Origin: Bifidobacterium xylocopae
Lineage (GTDB): Bacteria; Actinomycetota; Actinomycetes; Actinomycetales; Bifidobacteriaceae
NCBI RefSeq assembly: GCF_003315615.1
Contig: NZ_PDCH01000003.1
Location: 1 to 64,000, forward strand
Length of the DNA stretch: 64,000 bases
Direction of reading: 5' to 3'
The position numbers and the translations under genes were made by a program. The notes below the pieces were generated by a model, which was not told the DNA's origin, did no database searches, and was given only the letters and a program-made list of their open reading frames with translations. Below are positions 29,625 through 38,640 of the stretch, piece by piece (the first letter of the stretch is position 1; every line of letters begins with the position of its first letter).

Positions 29625-31751
29625 TCAGGCGCGGTGAATGGCATGGGATTGACGGCGCTCGCGATACTTCGAGGCCGCGAGACCGGCGAACATGACAAGC
29701 AGACCGACAATCAGCATAAACAGGATGCCCTGGCCGCCGGTCAACGGTAAAGCGCCGACCTTGGCCGGATCCTCCTGGTCCTGTCTCCAGTTGACCAGGC
29801 CCTTGCCAATCACATCCCCACGCATGTTCTTGAATGGCGACGTGTCACCGGTGGGCATGTTCTTTGTCGCATAGTCCTTGAAGTCCAGCTTTGCGATATC
29901 CGCTCCGGCGCCTTCAGTCAGCGTCCCCGGCTCAGCACTCTGATACTTGCTGAAATCCACAGTGCCGAATGCGATTGAGGGGGCCCGGTAATCCGTTGTC
30001 GGACTCGTGCCGCCCGTCGGGTCGTACTTGGGTTTCGTGACCTCAAGCAGCCCGAACTGCAACTTGTTCCTATCCGCATAAACCTTGCCGGTGGCGCTGT
30101 CCACGATCGGCACTCCTACGAAGCTGACGACGCCCTTGGAATTCGAGGTGGCCTCCAAGGCGGTGACACCGGAGGGCAGGGTCGCCCCTTCCGCGTAGAA
30201 CTTACCGTCACTGCCCAGGAATCTGGTCTTGTCTCCCACGGGAGTCAGACGAAAGACCGCGCCGGCCAGCCCTTTCAGCGTCGTATCCTTCTGGTCCTTT
30301 TTGTTCGTCTTCGCGAACTGCAGACCGGCTGTGGGTACTGAAGCCGTCGCGTAATAGGGATCATGCGTGGCATTATCCGCGTTGTCCGATGCAATCGCGT
30401 TGGTCAGTAGCCCCATGGGAGATGCCTCGCCATCATCCGAGCCACTGACTTTCGTGTCATATGTGAGCTCCAGTTTGATGTCCGTATAGGTTTTGGCCGC
30501 ATCGTAATGTCCTGCGAGTTCCCCCAGTCCTCTACCGTTCCAGTTGGAATACCATTTGACGGTGAGAACAGTCGAGTTCTTCTCCAGGTCGGGAAAAGTC
30601 AGCATATCCTTGACCGGTCCTGTCGTCATGGCCGTACCCTGAAGACTGTCACTGCGTTTGTTCACATTCCCGTCGCTGCCTGGGCGCGGATCGATAGTGA
30701 CGTAGCCGCCTGTCGTGATGTCCTCGGTATGCTGCGTCCCGTCCTCGGTCCAGGACAAATCCAGATGCGGCGGCTGGTTTACGTATGTCAAAGCAGCCGG
30801 CACCCTGTCGGTGGCTTTCATGAACAAGCCGGGTCGTCCGCCGTCCCGAATCTCGCTGAGTTGAATCCTCCCATCACCGTTCATCCCGCCTGCACGCGTA
30901 TCGTCGTAGAGTTTCTGCGTGACCTTCCAGGTGACCGTGTCACCCACCTGCGCCAGATTCCCGGGTCGAGCGGTCCCATCGGGAGCGGTTACCTTCACCG
31001 CGTCCTTGGCGATCTGGGACTCGTTCACATTCTTGGGGTAGATGTGCAGGTTATAGACGAAGCCGTCCTCGCTTGAGGTGGAGGTGACGGTTCCCGCAGC
31101 ATCCCTATTGGTGGTCACGTTCGTGGCACGGTAGGGCAGGTCGAAGATGGAAGGCTCGGCCTTCGTATAGGCAGGGTTGAACAGGGGGTTGTCCGGCCGA
31201 GTATAGGGGTTGTCCATGTCTGATTCCTCAAGCAGGTAGTAGTAGCTTGAGTGGTTAGCGCTGTCGACCGGGAACCCGGGGATTATGTTTCCGGCTGAAT
31301 CGCGCCAGAAGCCGTCGCCGACCGATGACGAATCGCCATTGGTGATCAGACCCTGGGCATCGGTCTTACCCTTATATACCGTCCCGGTCCGAACATAGCT
31401 ATCGGTCTTCGGATCCATGCTACCCGGGGTACGGCCAGCCTTTGGCGTCACACGGGTCAAGACGAAGGTCACGCCCGCGCCTAATTTGGGACTGGTAGGA
31501 GCGTCCCTGACCGAGCCTGTCGACTTTTTCCCCGCAGCCTTCGTCAAAACCTTGGTCAGGGTCAGCTTGCCAGCCTTGTCAGGAGCATCTCCACCGAGAA
31601 ATTCATCGGCAGTGTCATAGGTCGTCGTTGCCGTATCGGCATTGGCCGCCGGCACAACCGCCAGCATCATCCCGGTGGCGACCACCAGGGCCAACAGACC
31701 CGTGGCCTTCGCCTTGTTTCTGCCCCACAGCTCAAGCATATGCTCGCGCAT
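29625..31751 (-). CDS. SpaA-type pilin subunit 1 (LPLTG, sortase substrate)
   Basis: This is a 708-residue precursor of a covalently linked pilus. A signal peptide (about 1-38, ending ANA) is followed by domains with a YPKN pilin motif (238-241) whose lysine joins the next subunit, E-box-like stretches (YYLLEES near 172 and FGLLEVTKPKY in the C-terminal domain), which usually form isopeptide bonds, then the sorting signal LPLTG (668-672), a hydrophobic helix and a basic tail. The ATG at 31751 follows GGAAGG. It is a paralog of pilin 2 upstream. Class C sortases at 40-42.5 kb are the likely polymerases. Whether it is the shaft or base subunit cannot be told. Confidence 0.85.
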   Translation of the reverse strand: MREHMLELWGRNKAKATGLLALVVATGMMLAVVPAANADTATTTYDTADEFLGGDAPDKAGKLTLTKVLTKAAGKKSTGSVRDAPTSPKLGAGVTFVLTRVTPKAGRTPGSMDPKTDSYVRTGTVYKGKTDAQGLITNGDSSSVGDGFWRDSAGNIIPGFPVDSANHSSYYYLLEESDMDNPYTRPDNPLFNPAYTKAEPSIFDLPYRATNVTTNRDAAGTVTSTSSEDGFVYNLHIYPKNVNESQIAKDAVKVTAPDGTARPGNLAQVGDTVTWKVTQKLYDDTRAGGMNGDGRIQLSEIRDGGRPGLFMKATDRVPAALTYVNQPPHLDLSWTEDGTQHTEDITTGGYVTIDPRPGSDGNVNKRSDSLQGTAMTTGPVKDMLTFPDLEKNSTVLTVKWYSNWNGRGLGELAGHYDAAKTYTDIKLELTYDTKVSGSDDGEASPMGLLTNAIASDNADNATHDPYYATASVPTAGLQFAKTNKKDQKDTTLKGLAGAVFRLTPVGDKTRFLGSDGKFYAEGATLPSGVTALEATSNSKGVVSFVGVPIVDSATGKVYADRNKLQFGLLEVTKPKYDPTGGTSPTTDYRAPSIAFGTVDFSKYQSAEPGTLTEGAGADIAKLDFKDYATKNMPTGDTSPFKNMRGDVIGKGLVNWRQDQEDPAKVGALPLTGGQGILFMLIVGLLVMFAGLAASKYRERRQSHAIHRA

Positions 31752-32056
31752 AGCACTACCTTCCAACCTAGACCCAGACGGACCCCCAACTAGGTTGGAA
31801 GCTTCCCCCGCTGCTTGTCTCGTTACCGACTGCGACGTCCCCAGCGACCCGTAGCGGCCGCAAGGAGCACCGACGACGGCACTCACTGATTACCACTGTA
31901 GCAGGCCACCCCGGCCCCGGCACACACGGGCTGCCATAGCCATCGGACCGTCACAGATCAGTCCCGCACCGATTGTCTGCGTCTGGAGTGAATACGACTG
32001 TCGGGCGCCCCCCGATGAACAGGGGACGCCCGACAGGATTAGAGGAGCGGAGCGGG
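31752..32056. other. Intergenic region between the two pilin genes
   Basis: These 305 bases hold the pilin 2 terminator hairpin and the leader of pilin 1. The spacing and the hairpin suggest pilin 1 has its own promoter, but I could not name a strong -10/-35 pair. Confidence 0.45.
31998..32036 (-). terminator. Terminator hairpin after pilin 2
   Basis: The arms CTGTCGGGCG and CGCCCGACAG pair perfectly with further C/G pairing inside. It starts 20 bases past the pilin 2 stop codon. There is no long T-run, so termination may be partial. Confidence 0.6.
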
Positions 32057-34249
32057 TCAGGCCCGGTGGGCTCCGCGAGCCATGCGGCGCTCATGCCTCT
32101 TGGAGACCAGGAGACCGATCAGCATGACGATCAAACCCACAATCAGCATGAGCAGGATGCCCCGGCCACCGGTAAGTGGCAGCGCTCCGACCTTGGCCGG
32201 ATCCGTCTGGTCCTGCTGCCAGTTCATAACACCTAAAGTGACGGGATCGCCCTTGAGATTCGTAAATGGCGATGTCGGGCCAGTCGGCATATTGGGAGTT
32301 TTATAATCCTTGAAATTTAATTTGGACATATCCGCAGGAACACCCAAGCCAGCAGCCTCCAGCTCAACCGTTGACTTGCCGGCATACTGGCTGAAATCTA
32401 TCGTCTGATATGCAATCGAGGGAGCCTGGTAGTCAAGCATCGGCCCACTTGGATTAGCCGGATTATTATATTTTGGCTTCTCGTACTCGACCATGTCAAA
32501 CTTAAGTTTGCTGGTATCATCATATACTTTCCCGGTGGAAGGATCGATAATAGGAATTCCCGTAAAGGTCACTATACCCTTGGAGTTAGAGGTACCTTGA
32601 ACAATCTTTTGTTTCTCGATCCTAACTTCATCGACCTCGCTCATACTGATGTATTTTTGCGAACCCGGGGCAGTACCACTAATACCAGACCTATTGTTAT
32701 ATAAAAACTTTGTTTTATCGCCGTCATGCTTGATTAAGTAGAACACTGCTCCGCTTACACCTTTGAGAGGGTGCGTATCGTCTCTCTTGTTTGTCTTGAC
32801 AAACTGGACGCTCGGAGTTGCCAGAGACGCTACAGCTTTAAAACTCTTTGTGCCTGCACGAAGGTTATCTATGTTATCAGAGGCTGCAATGTTACTATCC
32901 CAGCCTAATGGACTGTCATTGGTACTATCACCTGACCCATACAGCATGGTTGTCCTTACTGTAAGTGTCAGCTTTATATCTGTATATGTAACACCAGGCC
33001 GATAGTTACCTGCCAATGTCCCCAGTGCGTTATTGGACCCGCCTTTCCACTCTACTGCAATGTAATTGGGGCTCATAACGAAGGAGGGGAACATACTACC
33101 GGCTGCCCCTCCAATACGGGCAACATTCCCAGCGTTTGACATAGAATTCAAAGCCGCAGTACTAGTGTCATTCACAGCGGCATGTTGAACCCCATTCTCT
33201 TTCCACGATAACGTCCTTGTCACTCCGCGCCCAGATCCGTAACCAGAATCTAGGGCCACGTTTCTTGGAAACCTGTCAGCGATTTTCAAGACTGTAGTTG
33301 CAGTATTTGTAACTGCACGTATCTCCGACAAATCTAATTTACTGTCGTTATTTAATGCTCCGGCTGGATCACTATTACCATCGTAAAGCTTTTGCGTTAT
33401 CTCCCAAATGACATCGTCTCCATCCTGTGCGACTTTCCCCGGTCGTTCAGGTCCCGTACCACTACAATATCCGGTTCCACCCCCCACGCTGTTTGGCTGG
33501 CACACCGCTACAACTCGCTTGGACAGCTGGGAGTAATTCACGTTCTTTGGGTAAACGTGGAGATTGTAGACGAAACCGTCCGTGGACGTTGGGGCGCCAC
33601 CACCGGACGGGTTGGTGGTGTTGGTGGCACGGTAAGGCAAGTCGAAAATGGCCTTTTCGGCAGGTGCATAAGTCGGGTCGAACAAGTCGTTGGACGGATT
33701 GGTGTAGGGGTTGCCGCTACTGTCACCCGTGACCTCTTCCAACAGATAATAGCCGATGGGAAAGGAGGCCACACTTCTTGTGTCATCGTAGCTGCCGGTG
33801 TGCCAGTAGCCAATGCCACTGCCACCGTTTTGGATGACACCTGAACTATTGGTCTTGCCCACATACGTTATACCACGAGTGAAAGTGCGCTCCTGGTCGG
33901 GCTTCATATTGCCTGGGGTCACGCCGTTCGGGGTGACAAAGGTCAGCTTGAAAGGCACGTCCTTGGCAACCTGATTGGCCGGAATATTGGGACTGTTCTT
34001 GTCCTGGACCGAACCCGTGGCCTTGAAGCCCTGAGTCAGGGTAAGCAGCTTTGTCACGGTCAGTTTCGCGGGGTGCGACTGTTCAGCTGTAGTACCGGCA
34101 ATGAATTCATCCTCGGAGGTGTACGTCGATGTGTCGGCGTGCGCGGGCGGCATGACCGCCGCCACCATCAACAAAGCCACAGCGAACGCCAGGAACGCCA
34201 CCAGCCGGGCCTTGCCCCTGGTCCACCAACGCAGTGAATGCTCGCGCAT
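32057..34249 (-). CDS. SpaA-type pilin subunit 2 (LPLTG, sortase substrate)
   Basis: This 730-residue paralog of pilin 1 has the same plan: signal peptide (about 1-38), an E-box-like YYLLEEVTG, YPKN pilin motif (233-236), C-terminal domain with FDMVEYEKPKY and LPLTG (690-694), membrane helix and basic tail. N- and C-terminal thirds resemble pilin 1 closely (for example MREH start, IFDLPYRATN, FVYNLH, GALPLTGG), while the middle diverges and is visibly richer in A and T (about 32.28-33.54 kb), suggesting exchange by recombination. The ATG at 34249 follows AGAAGGG. Confidence 0.85.
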   Translation of the reverse strand: MREHSLRWWTRGKARLVAFLAFAVALLMVAAVMPPAHADTSTYTSEDEFIAGTTAEQSHPAKLTVTKLLTLTQGFKATGSVQDKNSPNIPANQVAKDVPFKLTFVTPNGVTPGNMKPDQERTFTRGITYVGKTNSSGVIQNGGSGIGYWHTGSYDDTRSVASFPIGYYLLEEVTGDSSGNPYTNPSNDLFDPTYAPAEKAIFDLPYRATNTTNPSGGGAPTSTDGFVYNLHVYPKNVNYSQLSKRVVAVCQPNSVGGGTGYCSGTGPERPGKVAQDGDDVIWEITQKLYDGNSDPAGALNNDSKLDLSEIRAVTNTATTVLKIADRFPRNVALDSGYGSGRGVTRTLSWKENGVQHAAVNDTSTAALNSMSNAGNVARIGGAAGSMFPSFVMSPNYIAVEWKGGSNNALGTLAGNYRPGVTYTDIKLTLTVRTTMLYGSGDSTNDSPLGWDSNIAASDNIDNLRAGTKSFKAVASLATPSVQFVKTNKRDDTHPLKGVSGAVFYLIKHDGDKTKFLYNNRSGISGTAPGSQKYISMSEVDEVRIEKQKIVQGTSNSKGIVTFTGIPIIDPSTGKVYDDTSKLKFDMVEYEKPKYNNPANPSGPMLDYQAPSIAYQTIDFSQYAGKSTVELEAAGLGVPADMSKLNFKDYKTPNMPTGPTSPFTNLKGDPVTLGVMNWQQDQTDPAKVGALPLTGGRGILLMLIVGLIVMLIGLLVSKRHERRMARGAHRA

Positions 34250-34615
34250 GTCACACCCTTCTTCAACCTGAAATCCCATGCACCCCTGGCCCCCACCAGG
34301 AGCTCCCCCGAAGCCTGCTCACCAGCTGCCGGCCCGCTGCCAGGCGGACCCACCACTGGGACCAGCAGGCATGCCACTACCGACATTCTGAATATAATCC
34401 TAGCAGCTCAGCCATACAGCCCCAAATGCCAACCTTGTCACTTTCCCTGAGTGCGACTGAATCTTCACCTGCCGCGGCCTCATACGGAAGGGCGGGGCGG
34501 CCAGCCGGATTCCGCCCGACCTTGCCGCCCCGCCCACCGCCGGGACCGGAGAATCACCGGCCGCGTGACCACCGATCCTCGATTCCTTACCCCCTCATTC
34601 CCTTCTATTCACCGA
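34250..34615. other. Intergenic region upstream of pilin 2
   Basis: These 366 bases contain the pilin 2 leader, an A/T-rich GGATTATATTC segment on the minus strand at about 34390-34402 that could include a -10 element, and a GC-rich hairpin that may end htrA transcription. No gene was seen. Confidence 0.45.
34490..34535 (-). terminator. Possible terminator of htrA
   Basis: A perfect 12-bp stem (GGGCGGGGCGGC and its complement) has a 22-base loop, about 80 bases past the htrA stop codon. There is no T-run. Confidence 0.4.
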
Positions 34616-36451
34616 TCATTGGCCTCCGAAGAGGAAGCCAAAGGGGTCGTCATCCCCCGAGCCATCCGAGCCATCCGAACCGCCGGACCCCGAATCACCC
34701 TGCTTCTTCTTGCTGCGCCCATTTGAGTCTGACCTGGGTGTGCCGTTGACCGCCTGCTCCTCCTGGTCGAGGATGACATTCAGATCCAGGGCCTTGCCGG
34801 AACGCACGACCGTGATCTTGGCCTTGGAGCCGAACTCGGCCGCCCGCACATATCCAAGGAGTGAGTAGTTGTTGTTGACCGCGTGGTCATTGAAGGCCAC
34901 GATTACGTCGCCTTCCTTGATCCCCGCCTTGTCAGCCGGGGAGCCTGAAGTGACCTTCATGACCTTAGCGCCGCCTCGTGTGACGCCGTCCGCCTCAGCG
35001 GTACCGGACTGGATCGTGATGCCCAGGGCCACATGCTTGACCTTGCCGTCCTTGATGATCTCATTGGCGATACGCTTGGCCAGGTTGGACGGAATGGCGA
35101 AGCCTATGCCGATCGAACCCGCCTGTGACTTGGAGTTTGCCGTCGAGGCGATCGAGGAGTTAATGCCCACGACCTGACCGGCGACATTGAAGGTGGGCCC
35201 ACCCGAATTGCCTGGGTTGATGGCCGCATCCAACTGGATCGCGTTCGTGACCACAGGGGTTCCGCCGGATTCATCCATGACCGAGACCGGGCGGTCAAGG
35301 GCGGAAACAATACCCGTCGTGGCCGTGTTGTCATAGCCCAACGGATTGCCGATTGCCATGACGTTCTCGCCCACGGCCAGCTTGCTTGAATCGGCGAACT
35401 GGGCAGGCTTCAAATCCTTGGGGGGATTGTCCAGCTTGATGACCGCCAGATCGGCGGTGGAGTCGGTGCCGACCACCTGGGCCGAGTAGATCTGACCGTT
35501 GGACAGGGTCACCTGGATCTTCTGGGCGCCCGAAACCACATGGTTGTTGGTCACGATATGGCCCTGTTCATCCAGGATTGCCCCTGAACCGGCGCCTACA
35601 CCGTCCTTGACCTGCACCTGGATGGAGACTACGGAACCGGAGACGGCCTTGACCACGGTCTGCCAGTCAGGGGCCTTGCCGTCCGGAACCTTGGCCGAAC
35701 CCTGGCCGGAGCTGTCGGAGGATACCGAACCCAAGGAAGAGGAAGAAGGCACTGAAACCCAACCATTTGTAATGGCCGCCCAGCCCAGAGCCAGCATCAG
35801 GGCCGCCGCCACGACCGCCGCAATAACCGCAGTGAGCACATACCGGGGCTGGCCGGGCGTAGGTTGCGGCGCAAAGGGACGATTGCCGCCGGGCTGGGGC
35901 TGCTGCCCAGGCTGGTTGCCGGCGGGAGGGAAGGCGCCGGGAGTTCCATACCCATTGGCCTGCTGCTCACCTGAACCCGGCTGGCCCTGCTGACCGAATG
36001 AACCGAAAACGGGAACCGTAGGACGGCCCTCCTGCCCCTGCTGACCGTCGACCGTGGGCTGTTCGCCAGAGGAAGAATGATGGCCGAAAATGAAACCTTT
36101 ACCACGTGCCTGGTCGGATTCCGGGTCGGTCCCCTGCGCTGATGGCTGGCCCTGCTGCGGCTGCTGTCCCGAAGGTGCATAGGCACCGTAGAGCGGCGCT
36201 GGACGGTACGAAGGGATCTGCCCATTGGTGTCGGCCGGAGGCCCCGCCGGTTGGGATGGCTGCGTAGGCTGTGCCTGCAACGGGCCAGCACCAGCAGGGT
36301 CCCCCCAATCAGCACCGCCTTGGACCGGCTGATCGCCTGCGGCACCATTGTTGTTACCGGATGTTTCGGCCTTCCCATCGTCGATATGGCTGGGCTGCCA
36401 GGACTGTCCGTCCGATCCCTGCCAGGGGTTGATATTGTTGTCGTCCGCCAT
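34616..36451 (-). CDS. htrA: Membrane-anchored HtrA/DegP-type serine protease with PDZ domain
   Basis: This 611-residue protease degrades or guards misfolded exported proteins. A long Pro/Gln/Gly-rich cytoplasmic N-terminus (1-200) precedes one membrane helix (about 203-227), the trypsin-like domain with His304 (NNHVVSG), Asp334 (STADLAVIKL) and Ser416 (GNSGGP), one PDZ domain (about 470-570) and a Ser/Gly/Asp-rich tail. The ATG follows GAAGGAG. It sits upstream of the pilin genes on the same strand, so it might help quality control of exported pilins, but HtrA is a housekeeping protein and the neighbourhood may be accidental. Confidence 0.92.
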   Translation of the reverse strand: MADDNNINPWQGSDGQSWQPSHIDDGKAETSGNNNGAAGDQPVQGGADWGDPAGAGPLQAQPTQPSQPAGPPADTNGQIPSYRPAPLYGAYAPSGQQPQQGQPSAQGTDPESDQARGKGFIFGHHSSSGEQPTVDGQQGQEGRPTVPVFGSFGQQGQPGSGEQQANGYGTPGAFPPAGNQPGQQPQPGGNRPFAPQPTPGQPRYVLTAVIAAVVAAALMLALGWAAITNGWVSVPSSSSLGSVSSDSSGQGSAKVPDGKAPDWQTVVKAVSGSVVSIQVQVKDGVGAGSGAILDEQGHIVTNNHVVSGAQKIQVTLSNGQIYSAQVVGTDSTADLAVIKLDNPPKDLKPAQFADSSKLAVGENVMAIGNPLGYDNTATTGIVSALDRPVSVMDESGGTPVVTNAIQLDAAINPGNSGGPTFNVAGQVVGINSSIASTANSKSQAGSIGIGFAIPSNLAKRIANEIIKDGKVKHVALGITIQSGTAEADGVTRGGAKVMKVTSGSPADKAGIKEGDVIVAFNDHAVNNNYSLLGYVRAAEFGSKAKITVVRSGKALDLNVILDQEEQAVNGTPRSDSNGRSKKKQGDSGSGGSDGSDGSGDDDPFGFLFGGQ

Positions 36452-36706
36452 CGCTACTCCTTCACGCTCGCTTGCGTTTCGCCTGCCGTGCCGGGACTCG
36501 CACCCCTACCTATCGGTCTGGGTTGATTATACGTGCCGCCAGGTGCCACAGAGGCCGGCTTTGCACTGTGCTTACAGTACAGACAATCAATCTGGACGTT
36601 TTCTGAATGCCAGCTGAAAAACCATCGCCCGGTTTTCCGCATATCCGCCGAAGGAGCGAGAGGAAGCGGCGGGTTCCCCTGCCGGGGCCCCGGTACAGTT
36701 AATGAC

Positions 36707-37972
36707 ATGAGCGATAGCATCAACCCTGGCACCTTCGGCTTCGAGACCCGGACCCGCCTGCCCTCCACTGACGACGGCCTGGGCCGTGACGGGGCACGCT
36801 ATGGGCGAACAGGAACAATTCACACGCCACACGGCGACATTCACACGCCCGCCTTCATCCCCGTCGCCACACAGGCGGCCATGAAAGCCGTGCTGCCGGA
36901 GCAGGTGGAGGACCTGGGGGCGCAGGCCCTGCTCTCCAACGCCTTCCACCTGTTCGAACGGCCCGGTGAGGACGTGCTGGACGAGGCCGGCGGGTTGGGG
37001 CGGTTCATGGCGTGGTCCGGGCCCACCTTCACCGACTCCGGCGGCTTCCAGGTGCTCTCACTGGGTGCCGGTTTCAAAAAGACCCTGGCCATGGACGTGA
37101 CCGGCATGAAGTCCGACCAAGTGATAGCAGAGGGCAAGGAACGCCGAGCCTTCGTGGATGAGGACGGCGTGACCTTCAAGTCCCCCCTGAACGGGAACAA
37201 ACACCGCTTCTCCGCCGAGATCTCCATGGGCATACAACACAAAATCGGTGCGGATATCATGTTCTCCTTCGACGAACTGACCACGCTCATGAACACCCGC
37301 TCCTACCAGGAGGAGTCCGTGGAGCGCACCTACCGCTGGGCCCGGCGTTGCATAGCCAAGCACGAGCATCTGACCCAGGCGCGCTCCGACAAGCCCTACC
37401 AGGCCCTGTTCGGGGTGGTTCAGGGAGCCAATTACGAGGACCTACGCCGCCGTGCGGCCGGTCAGATCGCCTCACTTCCCTTCGATGGGGTGGGCATCGG
37501 CGGCGCCATCGAGAAGCGGCTCCTAGGACAGACCTGCGCCTGGATCTGCGACGAAATGCCCGAGGAGCGGCCAAGGCATGTACTGGGCATTGCAGCCGTG
37601 AACGATATCTTCGCCGGCGTTGAGAACGGCGGCGACACCTTCGACTGCGTAGCACCTGCCCGCTGCGGCCGTAACGGCGCCGTGTTCACCCGGGACGGCC
37701 GCTGGAACGTGATGCGTACGGCCATGCGCCGCGACTTCCGGCCGATCGAAGAGGACTGCGACTGCTACACCTGCACCCACTACACACGCGCCTACATCTG
37801 CCACCTCCTCCACGCCCATGAGCTCAACGGCTTCACGCTCGCGACCATCCACAACGAGCGCTTCTTCGTACGGCTCCTTGACGAGATTCGCGCCTCCATC
37901 GACGGCGGTTACTTCGACGAGTACAAGGAACAGACACTCACCAGGTTCTATGCCCACGGGTCCAAAGGCTGA
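36707..37972 (+). CDS. tgt: Queuine tRNA-ribosyltransferase
   Basis: Tgt swaps guanine 34 for a 7-deazaguanine base in tRNAs with GUN anticodons. The 421-residue protein has the catalytic Asp in DSGGFQVLSLG, a second active-site region in GVGIGGAIEK, and the zinc site CDCYTCTHYTRAYICHL. The ATG at 36707 gives family length; the 58 upstream in-frame codons are not conserved in type. No other queuosine gene is in the window, so it probably uses salvaged base. It is divergent from htrA. Confidence 0.94.
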   Translation: MSDSINPGTFGFETRTRLPSTDDGLGRDGARYGRTGTIHTPHGDIHTPAFIPVATQAAMKAVLPEQVEDLGAQALLSNAFHLFERPGEDVLDEAGGLGRFMAWSGPTFTDSGGFQVLSLGAGFKKTLAMDVTGMKSDQVIAEGKERRAFVDEDGVTFKSPLNGNKHRFSAEISMGIQHKIGADIMFSFDELTTLMNTRSYQEESVERTYRWARRCIAKHEHLTQARSDKPYQALFGVVQGANYEDLRRRAAGQIASLPFDGVGIGGAIEKRLLGQTCAWICDEMPEERPRHVLGIAAVNDIFAGVENGGDTFDCVAPARCGRNGAVFTRDGRWNVMRTAMRRDFRPIEEDCDCYTCTHYTRAYICHLLHAHELNGFTLATIHNERFFVRLLDEIRASIDGGYFDEYKEQTLTRFYAHGSKG

Positions 37973-38189
37973 GCTCCCGCGACAGCGACCGCGCGAATCC
38001 CCGGCCCGCAAAGACCTGGCAGGCGCCATCGGCCATCGCGCCGTCGTACGGTGGAGCCGCGTCGAACACGACGAACGATGACTGAAATCGTGTGGCAGAG
38101 TGGATACACCACACGCGTGCCGCCGCTAAGGCACGGAATGGTGCCGACCGCCACCTGGACGGGCGCGACACGACCGAGCCGGTATGGGG

Positions 38190-38218
38190 TTGCGGGGTGG
38201 AAGGAAGCCTGGTAAGTT
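38190..38218 (+). promoter_or_regulatory. Promoter of tRNA-Leu
   Basis: TTGCGG, a 17-base spacer and TAAGTT are placed 13 bases before the tRNA. The TAAGTT hexamer also appears in the distal rRNA promoter candidate. Confidence 0.42.
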
Positions 38219-38230
38219 TACTGATTGCTT

Positions 38231-38313
38231 GCGAACGTGGCGGAATGGTAGACGCGCTGTCTTCAGGTGGCAGTGAGCTTATGCTCGTGAGGGTTCAACT
38301 CCCTCCGTTCGCA
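38231..38313 (+). tRNA. tRNA-Leu (anticodon CAG)
   Basis: Acceptor arms GCGAACG and CGTTCGC pair, the D-arm contains GGAATGGTAGACGC, the anticodon stem CTGTC/GGCAG surrounds loop TTCAGGT, a long class II variable arm (TGAGCTTATGCTCG) follows, and the T-arm is GAGGGTTCAACTCCCTC. CCA is not encoded. Confidence 0.94.
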
Positions 38314-38487
38314 CTTTTCATTCCTCGTTCAGTAACTGGAATCATGAGAATCTCATAGACTGGCAGTAGCATACCCGCCCTCGATTCTCACGGATGAGAA
38401 AATTGCAAGAAGACGGCCCAAGAAAACATCGATGTCGAAACTGCGACCGTGAACTGCGAGCAAAGGCCCGTATCCTGCGAGTGCCCC

Positions 38488-38499
38488 GGGGGGGGGGGG
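38488..38499. repeat. Intergenic G12 homopolymer
   Basis: Twelve consecutive G bases preceded by CCCC. It could fold with the C11 tract at 38552. Confidence 0.9.
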
Positions 38500-38551
38500 C
38501 TGATTATATCCAAGCCCACTACCCACGATGGAGTGTGTTATGACCAGCAAG

Positions 38552-38562
38552 CCCCCCCCCCC
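38552..38562. repeat. Intergenic C11 homopolymer
   Basis: Eleven consecutive C bases, complementary to the G12 tract 52 bases upstream. Confidence 0.9.
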
Positions 38563-38640
38563 GGTTGCAAGTCAGGCAACAGCCTGACCGTGACTGGACA
38601 GGCATGTCCGGGTTCAGAGAGGCGAAATACAGGCCATGCC

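Larger units (their letters stand above)
38314..38640. other. Intergenic region with G12 and C11 tracts
   Basis: These 327 bases lie between tRNA-Leu and the 3' end of the disordered membrane protein gene. They hold a G12 tract (38488-38499) and a C11 tract (38552-38562), 52 bases apart and able to pair with each other. No gene is supported. Confidence 0.6.
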
